From: an uncultured Collinsella sp.
Lineage (GTDB): Bacteria; Actinomycetota; Coriobacteriia; Coriobacteriales; Coriobacteriaceae
Assembly (NCBI GenBank): GCA_958348225.1
Contig: CATVYG010000003.1
Coordinates: 1-64,000 of the forward strand
DNA: 64,000 nucleotides
Direction of reading: 5' to 3'
The position numbers were made by a program, and so were the translations under genes. The notes below the pieces were generated by a model. It worked only from the letters and a program-made list of their open reading frames with translations, did not search any database and was not told the origin of the DNA. Shown here piece after piece: positions 16,682 through 24,067 of this stretch; within the stretch, counting starts at the first letter, position 1, and each line of letters opens with the position of its first letter.

Positions 16682-19174
16682 TTAGCTGATTCCCACAAAC
16701 ATGCAGCCCGAGGTCGCCCCGCGTAGGCGGGCGGCGGGCTTACGGCCGGCTTGAGCCGCCTCGACGGCGCGACGGACGCGGGCGACGGCACGGCCCACCT
16801 CATCCGTCTCGAGCAGCGTTCCGTCTACCATGAGACGACGCACGCCGGCATCGAGCAGCTGAGGGACCTGCGGCGTGAGGTCGATGGGGTAGGCATCGTA
16901 CAGGCGAGAGCGGCCGTGGATGTCGGTTCGGACGGGCATGACCTTTCCGTCGATATTCTTGAGCGAGAGCTTGCGGGCACGCAGGCGGCAGTTGGCGCAA
17001 TCGTGGATGCAGCCGTTGGCAACCTGCAGAATGCAATGCTCGCTTGTCATGACGCGCGGGCGGCCAAAGACGGTGATGCCCAGAGCCGCGGGCGCGGCGG
17101 CGCCGAGCGAGGCAATCTCGTCGAGCGTGATCTCGGGCGAGAGCCAAAATGCGCCGGCTCCGCGCTCGGTAAGCGCCTCCATGCAGGGTATGTTGTGCAC
17201 CGGCAGGCAAGAGCGAATCTCGGCCGTGGCGCCGGCATGCGCGGCTACGGCGAGCTCGGAGATATTGCCGACGGCGACGGTGGCTCCGGCATTGATCCAA
17301 GGATCGACGCGCTCGTGGTCGACGGCGCGGTAGACCTCGTCGAGTACGGGCACGATACCCTGCTCAAATGCATCGACAGGGGAGAGTCCGACAGCCTCGA
17401 GCGCGTCGGTGGTCATATAGATGCGCGCGGCGCCCTCGGCGCGAGCCGCTTCGGCGGCTTCGAGCGTGGTGACGGCGGCGCAGATCTGCGGCTCATCGCG
17501 GTAATGCTCGGGCATGGCGCGCGTACATTTGTCGAGCAACGGAATCTCGAGCGTTTTCGCGCGCTCCTCGTACGGCGCCAGAATGGTCTCCTCCAATGCT
17601 TTACAGGCGGCGGCGCGCACCTTGTGCACGGCGGAGAAGCCCATGCCGCAGCCGGCGTCGAGCGAAACGTCAAAGCTCGCAGCCTCAAAGGGCGAGGAAC
17701 CCATACGGCCCACATGCTCAACCAGGTCTGCCGCCTCGACGGCGCGAGTCTTGGCGGCCTCGACGGTGAAGCCTGTGGCGGTGGCGGCGAGCGCGGGGTT
17801 GTCACAGCAGGTGAGTGTGACGGTAAACGGCTCGCCCAGGCGCGCCACGACGGACACATCAACAGCTCGGCGGCGCAGCACATCGCGCTTGAGCGCGGCG
17901 CCGGCGGCGTCGATGGCACGCTGACTGCGAATCACGCGGACGCGGCAGCCCTCGGGCATGCTGCGGGGTACGCGACATTCGATGATGTCGCCCGCGGCGG
18001 CATCATCGGCAGCAATGGTGGTCAGGAACTGGTCAAACTCGTCGTCGTGGCGAAGCTCCAACAGGTCGCCCTTGCCCACGGGCTCAAACAGCTCAATACG
18101 GGCGATGGCGGCACGGCGACGGCGGTCGTCGGGCTTGAGGCCGCGCACATCGCGGTTGGCCGGGCGGCTGCCCAGCACCGTGCCCACGATCTGGCCGCGG
18201 TTGTTGGAACGCTCGTAGCTCATCATCTCGTCGCCCGAGGTGCCGTCCTGATAGGCGTGCGTAAAGTCGCGGTTGAAGCAGCGCTTGAGCTGGCGCTGGC
18301 GGGCGGCTTCCTCGTCCTTGGCAACGGCGACCCCTGCCAGCATGTCATCAATTTCGTGACGATACACATCAACGATGGAGTACACGTAATCGGGCGCCTT
18401 CATGCGGCCCTCGAGCTTGAGCGATGCGGCACCGGCGTCATACAGACGGCGAACAAGCTGCGAAGTGTTGGTGTCGCGCGGGCATAGCGCACGCTCGCGG
18501 CCGGCGGGGGAGAGCGCGCGGCCGTTCTCGTCGATCAGCTCGTAAGGCAGGCGACAGGGCTGAGCGCACATGCCGCGGTTGGCCGAGCGGCCCGCCATGG
18601 CAAAGCTCGACAGCAGGCACAGACCCGAGTAGCAAAAGCAGATGGCGCCGTGGCTAAAGACCTCAAGGTCCACATCGGGCGCGGCATCGTGAATGGCGGC
18701 AATCTCGTCGATGGAAAGCTCGCGCGAGAGGGTCACGCGGTCGGCGCCCTGCTCGCGGCACCAAAGGGTTCCGCGGTCATCGTGGATGTTTGCTTGGGTT
18801 GAGATGTGCGTCTCGATGCCGGGCATGGTGCGCTTGACCTCAAAGAACAGACCCCAGTCCTGGATGATGAAGGCGTCGGCGCCCAGCGTGGAGCAGCGAT
18901 GGATGAGTTGCAGCGCATCGCCCATCTCGGACTGCTTGATGACGATGTTGACCGTGACGTAGACGCGCGACCCGGCCAGGTGTGCAGCACGGCAGGCCTG
19001 CTCAAAGGCCTCGTCGGTAAAGTTGGTGGCCTTGCGGCGGGCGTTGAAGCTTCCCATGCCGCAGTAGATGGCGTCTGCCCCGGCAGCGAGTGCGGCGGCA
19101 AAGGGCTCCGGGCCTCCGGCGGGGGCCAAGAGCTCGGGTCTGCGGTTGGTGGTTCGGCTGGCGGTTGCGGTCAT
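16682..19174 (-). CDS. U32 family peptidase-like protein (RlhA/YdcP type)
   Basis: 830 aa. The N-terminal TIM-barrel starts ELLAPAGGPEPFAAALAAGA and carries the U32 signature EVFSHGAICFCYSGLCLLSS with its iron-sulfur cysteines. A DUF3656-like middle domain and a second barrel-like C-terminal part with CANCRLRARKLSL follow. E. coli RlhA, a U32 member, hydroxylates C2501 of 23S rRNA, and the neighbouring pseudouridine synthase fits an rRNA-modification role; older annotations call it collagenase-like. Longer than RlhA (about 650 aa). GAAAGGCAGG precedes the ATG on the minus strand. Confidence 0.85.
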   Translation of the reverse strand: MTATASRTTNRRPELLAPAGGPEPFAAALAAGADAIYCGMGSFNARRKATNFTDEAFEQACRAAHLAGSRVYVTVNIVIKQSEMGDALQLIHRCSTLGADAFIIQDWGLFFEVKRTMPGIETHISTQANIHDDRGTLWCREQGADRVTLSRELSIDEIAAIHDAAPDVDLEVFSHGAICFCYSGLCLLSSFAMAGRSANRGMCAQPCRLPYELIDENGRALSPAGRERALCPRDTNTSQLVRRLYDAGAASLKLEGRMKAPDYVYSIVDVYRHEIDDMLAGVAVAKDEEAARQRQLKRCFNRDFTHAYQDGTSGDEMMSYERSNNRGQIVGTVLGSRPANRDVRGLKPDDRRRRAAIARIELFEPVGKGDLLELRHDDEFDQFLTTIAADDAAAGDIIECRVPRSMPEGCRVRVIRSQRAIDAAGAALKRDVLRRRAVDVSVVARLGEPFTVTLTCCDNPALAATATGFTVEAAKTRAVEAADLVEHVGRMGSSPFEAASFDVSLDAGCGMGFSAVHKVRAAACKALEETILAPYEERAKTLEIPLLDKCTRAMPEHYRDEPQICAAVTTLEAAEAARAEGAARIYMTTDALEAVGLSPVDAFEQGIVPVLDEVYRAVDHERVDPWINAGATVAVGNISELAVAAHAGATAEIRSCLPVHNIPCMEALTERGAGAFWLSPEITLDEIASLGAAAPAALGITVFGRPRVMTSEHCILQVANGCIHDCANCRLRARKLSLKNIDGKVMPVRTDIHGRSRLYDAYPIDLTPQVPQLLDAGVRRLMVDGTLLETDEVGRAVARVRRAVEAAQAGRKPAARLRGATSGCMFVGIS

Positions 19175-19290
19175 ATCCTGCCTTTCAAAATGCTCAGATA
19201 TTCAAAAGTATAGTGGCGTCGCTGCGGTGGGCGACGCCCGCAGCCTAAGCAGGACAAAGTCTTCAGCAGCTTGGACTGGCTGCTCCACAT

Positions 19291-19441
19291 GAGAACCGTT
19301 CAGCGGTTCGGGGAAACCGTTAGGCGATAAAATATTCTCGCAAGCTGATAATATTCTTGCATCAAACAGAAACCTTGAGTACTATCCCAATCAAGCGCGG
19401 TGTTCAGACCGAACTGTGCCTCCCGGTGTGAACACCGCGCT
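19291..19441 (+). promoter_or_regulatory. Structured leader and repeats upstream of ridA
   Basis: The 300-base gap before ridA holds a small hairpin (GAACCG 19293, CGGTTC 19304), two direct copies of AATATTCTYGCA starting 19 bases apart (19331, 19350), and a perfect 13-bp inverted repeat with a 22-base loop (AGCGCGGTGTTCA at 19394-19406, TGAACACCGCGCT at 19429-19441) 33 bases before the ATG. The direct repeats look like operator half sites. The left part (19175-19240) also holds GCGTCGC/GCGACGC and a TATACT in minus orientation for the U32 gene. Confidence 0.5.
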
Positions 19442-19474
19442 CACGCTCTCTCAATTGATCGTAAGGAGAAAAAC

Positions 19475-19852
19475 ATGAGCAAGACCGTCGTGTCTTCCGA
19501 TAACGCACCCGCAGCCATCGGCCCGTATTCCCCCGGTATCCAGGCCGGCAACATGGTGTTCCTGTCCGGCCAGCTGGGCATCGATCCCGCGACCGGCAAG
19601 ATGCCCGAGGGCGTCGAGGCCCAGGCCAAGCAGTCCCTCGCCAACGTCGAGGCCCTGCTGACCGCTGCCGGCGCTACCTTTGCCGATGTCGTCAAGACCA
19701 CGGTCTACCTGGCCGACATCGCCGACTTCGCCGCCGTGAACGAGATCTACGCCTCCAAGTTTGAGGCCCCGTTCCCCGCGCGCAGCGCCTTCCAGGTTGC
19801 CGCCCTTCCGGCTGGCGGTCTGGTCGAGATCGAGGTCGTTGCCGCTCTCTAA
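19475..19852 (+). CDS. ridA: RidA family enamine/imine deaminase
   Basis: Hydrolyses reactive 2-aminoacrylate and related enamines released by PLP enzymes such as serine/threonine dehydratase. 125 aa. APAAIGPYSPGIQAGNMVF, the Arg in PARSAFQVAALP and the LVEIEVVA end are canonical. ATG 19475 follows GTAAGGAGAA; the frame is open to 19400 but that stretch is the inverted repeat. Diaminopropionate ammonia-lyase (ygeX) in the same insert also yields an aminoacrylate intermediate, so the location may be functional. Confidence 0.93.
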   Translation: MSKTVVSSDNAPAAIGPYSPGIQAGNMVFLSGQLGIDPATGKMPEGVEAQAKQSLANVEALLTAAGATFADVVKTTVYLADIADFAAVNEIYASKFEAPFPARSAFQVAALPAGGLVEIEVVAAL

Positions 19853-19881
19853 GGCGTTGGCCACAACTAAACATGACATGC

Positions 19882-19920
19882 AAAAAGACCCTGCAGCGCG
19901 TGCGAGCTGCAGGGTCTTTT
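19882..19920. terminator. Bidirectional terminator between ridA and the convergent regulator
   Basis: AAAAAGACCCTGCAGC (19882) pairs perfectly with GCTGCAGGGTCTTTT (19906-19920); A and T runs on both sides allow termination of both converging units. Confidence 0.9.
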
Positions 19921-19964
19921 ATCAAGTGACGGATCGCTTGTGGAGCCGCACTCCATTTTGCTCG

Positions 19965-20621
19965 TTAGCCTTCCTTGCGGACTTTTTGCAGGTAGCGGTA
20001 GACGCTGGGCTCAGAGATGCCCAGCGCGGCGGCGGCGCAGGCCACGGCGCCCTTGAGCATGAACACCCCGTTACCGTTGAGGTGGCGAATGACGTCCACG
20101 CGGTCGCTCTGACCAAGCGACGCTACATCCAGCCCGCGCGCGCTCAGCAACTCGGCAATGCTGCGGTCGATGAGCTCCTGTGTAGACTCCGAAAGGCTTT
20201 CGACCTCGATAGGGGCGGGCTCCGTGCGCGTCGGCGCCGCGTCGAAGCACGCCATGAGCTGCTGCGCCATGGCGTTGATGGAGCGCACGGTCGAGAGGTC
20301 GGTGTTGACGCAGAGCATACCGACGATCTCATCATTCTCGCGGATAAAGTACGTCGCTGACTCCAACGTCTTGCCGCCGGCACCGCGCCCCTCGTAGCCC
20401 GTAATAAACGGCAGGTCGCGATACTTGGCGTCGTGCATGATCTTGAGTGCCAGATCGGTGGCGGGACCGCCGACCTTGCGGCCGCTCACGATGCCGTTGC
20501 GAATATCGACGATGGCGTGGTCGGGATCCGAGAAATCGTGCAGCACGATTTCGCTGTTTTTGCCGAGTATCTGCTCCAGAAAATCGACCATCGGCAAAAA
20601 GCGACGTACGGTCTCGTTCAC
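19965..20621 (-). CDS. PAS-HTH transcriptional regulator, YheO/DauR type (permease side)
   Basis: 218 aa. The N-terminal PAS_6/YheO-like sensor (FLEQILGKNSEIVLHDFSDPDHAIVDIRNG, residues about 13-42) and the C-terminal HTH (FMLKGAVACAAAALGISEPSVYRYL) match the family that includes P. aeruginosa DauR. I start it at GTG 20621 because AAAGGAG lies 7 bases upstream; the frame runs on to 20762 without homology. It is divergent from the purine permease and probably controls the permease-ssnA-ygfK-xdhD block. A paralogue with the same layout is at 39353-40006. Confidence 0.87.
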   Translation of the reverse strand: MNETVRRFLPMVDFLEQILGKNSEIVLHDFSDPDHAIVDIRNGIVSGRKVGGPATDLALKIMHDAKYRDLPFITGYEGRGAGGKTLESATYFIRENDEIVGMLCVNTDLSTVRSINAMAQQLMACFDAAPTRTEPAPIEVESLSESTQELIDRSIAELLSARGLDVASLGQSDRVDVIRHLNGNGVFMLKGAVACAAAALGISEPSVYRYLQKVRKEG

Positions 20622-20973
20622 GGGCAACTCCTTTGGGTGAAATCGGAAATGTTCATAACAATTTTTTCTCATGGTAACACGTTGCCCATCATCTCGTATA
20701 TCCGCAGGTACATTGCGTAATGCAGACGAACGGTAGGAATTTAGCGGTAAACGGTTGACCAAAAGAAATGTTAGATGTTATTTTGACCAGACACTTTCCT
20801 GACCTGCGGAAATGCGTAATTTCAGCTGAAGAATAGTCTGATAACAAAAAATTATTATTGAGAATGAGAATCATCTTTAATACGATATGCAATGAAGGCA
20901 CAACCTCAACCCCGCACTGCGTCACAATAGAGCGTCAGATGCGAAAACAACTACTTCGAGGATTGGTGGTCAA
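20622..20973. promoter_or_regulatory. Divergent promoter region with Fur-like box, regulator/permease
   Basis: 352 AT-rich bases without a gene. A good promoter toward the permease is TTGAGA (20858-20863), 17 bases, TACGAT (20881-20886). Between them 20860-20878 (GAGAATGAGAATCATCTTT) matches 14 of 19 positions of the E. coli Fur consensus, so an iron repressor would cover the promoter. AAAATTATTATT upstream may act as an UP-like element. No purine riboswitch core was recognised. Confidence 0.55.
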
Positions 20974-22368
20974 ATGACCCAGGAGACGGTTACGAACGGC
21001 ACTGAAGCCCTGTTCACTCGCGAAGGCATGCCTCCCGTTAAGGAAATGATCCCGTGTGCCCTTCAGCACGTACTGGCATCGTTTGCCGGCATCATTACCC
21101 CGGCGGTCATCATGGCCGGCGTCTACGGCTTTAATAGCCAGCAGAGTACCGACATCATCCAGGTCGCGCTCATTCTTTCGGCGATCGACACGGCCCTTCA
21201 GGCCTTCGCTCCCTTCCGTCGCATCGGCGGCGGCCTGCCCATCGTCATGGGCGTTTCGTTCGCGTTCCTGCCGGCCCTGCAGGCCATGGGTGCCTCGGGC
21301 TTTAGCTTTGGTGCGCTGCTGGGTGGCGAGATCGTCGGCGGCGCCGTCGCGGTCCTCTTTGGTCTGGCCTACAGCAAGATCAAGTGGCTGTTCCCGCCCG
21401 TCGTGACCGGTACGGTCATCTTCTCCATCGGCGTTTCGCTGTATCCCACGGCCGTCAAGTATATGGCCGGCGGTATGGGTACGCCGCTGTGGGGCACCCC
21501 GCAGGCCTGGTGCGTCGCTCTTATCACCTTCGCCGTGGTCTTTGCGCTCGCCAACTTTGGCAAGGGCACGCTCAAGCTGGGATCCGTGTTCTTTGGCATG
21601 ATCGTTGGCATGATCGTCTCCATCCCCTTTGGCATGATCGACTTCTCCAGCGTCGCCACCGCTCAGGTCTTCGCTCTTCCCAAGCTCATGCCCTACGCGC
21701 TCGAGTTTGATCCCGAGGTCTGCATTACCCTCGCCGTCGTGTTCCCCATGGTTGCCATCCAGGTTATCGGTGACGTCTCCGCCGCCTGCCTGGGCTCCAT
21801 CGACCGTATGCCCACCGAGCGCGAGCTCTCCGGCGCTATCGTGTCCCAGGGCCTCACCTCTATGGTCGGCGGTCTGCTGGGCGGTCTTCCCACCAGCGCC
21901 CTTGGCCAGAACGTGGGCATCATCTGCTCCAACAAGGTCGTCAACAAGTGGGTCTTTGTGATCATTGCGGCCGTCTTTGCCATCGCCGGTCTGTTCCCGC
22001 AGCTCTCTGCCGTCCTTTCCGCTATCCCGCAGCCCGTCATCGGCGGCGCGACCGTCGGCGTCTTTGGCACCATCACCATGAACGGCGTGCGCATGTTCAC
22101 CCGCGAGGGCCTCACGCAGCGCACTACCACCATCGTCGGCACCTCCGTCGTCTTTGGCCTGGGTATCTGGATGGCCAGCGGTTGCCTTGCCGGCGAGGGT
22201 ATGCCCGCCTGGGTGTCCACCGTCATCGGCTCCAATGCCGTAACCCCCACCGCCATCATGGCCATTGTCCTTAACCTGATCCTTCCGCAGACGCCGGTCG
22301 TGGCTCAGCACATCGATGCTGCCAAGGACGCTGCCGTGGATCTGGTCTTGCCCGAGAGCAAGAAGTAA
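20974..22368 (+). CDS. NCS2/NAT family uracil-xanthine/urate permease
   Basis: 464-aa membrane protein importing a purine (xanthine, urate or hypoxanthine) with protons or sodium. About 12-14 hydrophobic segments; QVIGDVSAACLGSIDR is the conserved TM8 region and GQNVGIICSNK corresponds to the NAT signature (Asn in place of the usual Thr). Expected binding residues cannot separate urate from xanthine. It is first in the block with ssnA, ygfK, polyferredoxin and xdhD, which argues for a purine substrate. GAGGATTGGTGGT precedes the ATG. Confidence 0.9.
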   Translation: MTQETVTNGTEALFTREGMPPVKEMIPCALQHVLASFAGIITPAVIMAGVYGFNSQQSTDIIQVALILSAIDTALQAFAPFRRIGGGLPIVMGVSFAFLPALQAMGASGFSFGALLGGEIVGGAVAVLFGLAYSKIKWLFPPVVTGTVIFSIGVSLYPTAVKYMAGGMGTPLWGTPQAWCVALITFAVVFALANFGKGTLKLGSVFFGMIVGMIVSIPFGMIDFSSVATAQVFALPKLMPYALEFDPEVCITLAVVFPMVAIQVIGDVSAACLGSIDRMPTERELSGAIVSQGLTSMVGGLLGGLPTSALGQNVGIICSNKVVNKWVFVIIAAVFAIAGLFPQLSAVLSAIPQPVIGGATVGVFGTITMNGVRMFTREGLTQRTTTIVGTSVVFGLGIWMASGCLAGEGMPAWVSTVIGSNAVTPTAIMAIVLNLILPQTPVVAQHIDAAKDAAVDLVLPESKK

Positions 22369-22385
22369 CCAATTCGGTGTTATTC

Positions 22386-22546
22386 GTCGGCGGACGCATC
22401 GCCTCGTCCGCCGACGCCATGCGGCACCAAGCCGCACTTCAAAGGGTTTGTCCCTTTGGTGAAGCGTTGACGGGAGAGGGCCCGTTTCCGGTGTAGGCCG
22501 GCGCTTCGCACTCCGCCATGTCAGAGGTGTCAAACCCCGCCTCTGA
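22386..22546 (+). promoter_or_regulatory. Cluster of hairpins between permease and ssnA
   Basis: Four hairpins lie in 195 bases: GTCGGCGGACG/CGTCCGCCGAC (22386-22415, perfect 11 bp), GCGGC/GCCGC, AAAGGG/TCCCTTT near 22441, and TCAGAGG/CCTCTGA (22521-22546) just before the ssnA ribosome-binding site. None has a clear T run. They may stabilise the permease message or set the permease:enzyme ratio. Confidence 0.5.
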
Positions 22547-22563
22547 TGTTGAAGGGAGCATCC

Positions 22564-23919
22564 ATGCTTCTGGTCGCTAACGGTTCCGTCTTTACCCGCA
22601 ACGCTCAGACCCCGTTTATTCCAAACGGTGCGGTCGCCATTGACGGAGATACGATCGTCGAAGTGGGCCCCGAGTGCGAGCTCAAGGCCAAGTACCCGGA
22701 TGCCGAGTACGTCGACGCCCAGGGCAACCTCATCATGCCCGGACTCATCAACTGCCACACCCACATCTACTCGGGTCTGGCCCGCGGCCTTGCCATTAAG
22801 GGCTGCAACCCCACCAACTTCCTGGAGAATCTTGAGCAGCAGTGGTGGAAGATTGACGACAACCTGACCCTCGACGGCACCAAGGCCAGCGCCTATGCCA
22901 CGATTTTGGACTCCATCCGCGATGGCGTCACCACGATTTTCGATCACCATGCGAGCTTCTGCGAGATCCCGGGAAGCCTCTTTACCATTAAGGATGCAGC
23001 TCAGGAGCTGGGCATGCGTTCGTGCCTGTGCTACGAGGTCTCCGATCGCCGCGGCCAGGAAAAATGCGACCAGGCCATTGCCGAGAACGCCGAATTTGCC
23101 CAGTGGGCCGCCAAGGAGCGTCGCGATAACGACAACCACATGATCGCCGCCATGTTTGGCGGACATGCCACCTTTACGCTGTCGGACGAGACCATGGACA
23201 AGATGGCCGAGGCCAACAACGGCCTGACCGGCTTCCACATCCATGTGTGCGAGGGCATGAATGACGTTTGGGACTCCCGCCTCAACCGCGGCGGCATCAG
23301 CCCCGTCGAGCGCCTGCTGCAGCACAACCTGCTGGGTCCCGACACCATGCTGGGTCACTGCATCCACGTGACGCCTGCCGAGATGGATATCGTCAAGGAG
23401 TCCGGCACCTGGCTCGTCAACAACCCCGAATCCAATATGGGCAACGCCGTGGGCTGCGCCCCCGTGCTCGAGTTCTTCCGCCGCGGCATTCCCGTGTGCA
23501 TGGGCACCGACGCCTACACCCACGACATGCTCGAGAGCCTTAAGGTCTTCCTGATCATTCAGCGCCACAACGCCGCCATGCCCAACGTGGGCTGGTGCGA
23601 GGCCATGACGATGCTGTTCGAGAACAACGCCAAGATGGCGAGCAAGTACTTCGATCGCAAGCTCGGCGTGCTCGAGCCCGGCGCTGCCGCCGACGTCATC
23701 GTCATGGACTACAAGCCCTTTACGCCGCTGAGCGAGGAGAACATCGACGGCCACATGCTCTTTGGCATGATGGGCAAAAACTGCCGCACCACCATCATCA
23801 ACGGCCGCGTCCTGTACAAGGATCGCGAGTTCGTTGGCATTGATGAGGACAAGATCAACGCGTGGACCATGGCTGAGTCCAAGAAGCTCTGGAGCACGCT
23901 CAACGATCGCACCTACTAA
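22564..23919 (+). CDS. ssnA: SsnA-type amidohydrolase
   Basis: 451-aa metal-dependent hydrolase of the amidohydrolase superfamily, placed by genomics with selenium-dependent purine hydroxylase clusters. Metal ligands are visible: HTH (His65, His67), GFHIHVCEG, LGHCIHV and the Asp in GTDA. NPESNMGNAVGCAP is the typical SsnA/guanine-deaminase-like strand. It probably deaminates or opens a purine-derived ring; the substrate is not proven. ATG 22564 follows GAAGGGAG; the in-frame ATG at 22546 lacks one. Confidence 0.92.
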   Translation: MLLVANGSVFTRNAQTPFIPNGAVAIDGDTIVEVGPECELKAKYPDAEYVDAQGNLIMPGLINCHTHIYSGLARGLAIKGCNPTNFLENLEQQWWKIDDNLTLDGTKASAYATILDSIRDGVTTIFDHHASFCEIPGSLFTIKDAAQELGMRSCLCYEVSDRRGQEKCDQAIAENAEFAQWAAKERRDNDNHMIAAMFGGHATFTLSDETMDKMAEANNGLTGFHIHVCEGMNDVWDSRLNRGGISPVERLLQHNLLGPDTMLGHCIHVTPAEMDIVKESGTWLVNNPESNMGNAVGCAPVLEFFRRGIPVCMGTDAYTHDMLESLKVFLIIQRHNAAMPNVGWCEAMTMLFENNAKMASKYFDRKLGVLEPGAAADVIVMDYKPFTPLSEENIDGHMLFGMMGKNCRTTIINGRVLYKDREFVGIDEDKINAWTMAESKKLWSTLNDRTY

Positions 23920-23934
23920 TTACAAGTAGATTCA

Positions 23935-23968
23935 CGCGCGCCGGATGTTTCGCCGCATCCGACGCGCG
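23935..23968 (+). promoter_or_regulatory. Hairpin between ssnA and ygfK
   Basis: CGCGCG-CCGGATG pairs with CATCCG-A-CGCGCG. A second GC-rich pair (CGCCCG/CGGGCG, about 24024-24052) follows before the ygfK ribosome-binding site. There is no T run, so RNA stability or processing is more likely than full termination. Confidence 0.5.
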
Positions 23969-24067
23969 TATAGGCGACCTCCGCGGGGTTGCCGGCGCTG
24001 TGCTAGCGCTACACCGTATTTGCGCCCGCCGCGCGGTCTCGCCGGGCGTTACAGAGAGGAGCTCACT

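Noticed and set aside
20700..20973. Purine riboswitch before the permease
   Set aside because: No three-way-junction core or conserved loop pair could be found. A protein-controlled promoter with a Fur-like box explains the region better.
20935..23754. Long open frame antisense to the permease and ssnA
   Set aside because: It is a frame shadow produced by GC-rich codon bias. The + strand has clear homologous proteins with Shine-Dalgarno sites; the antisense product is His/Gly/Asp-rich noise.
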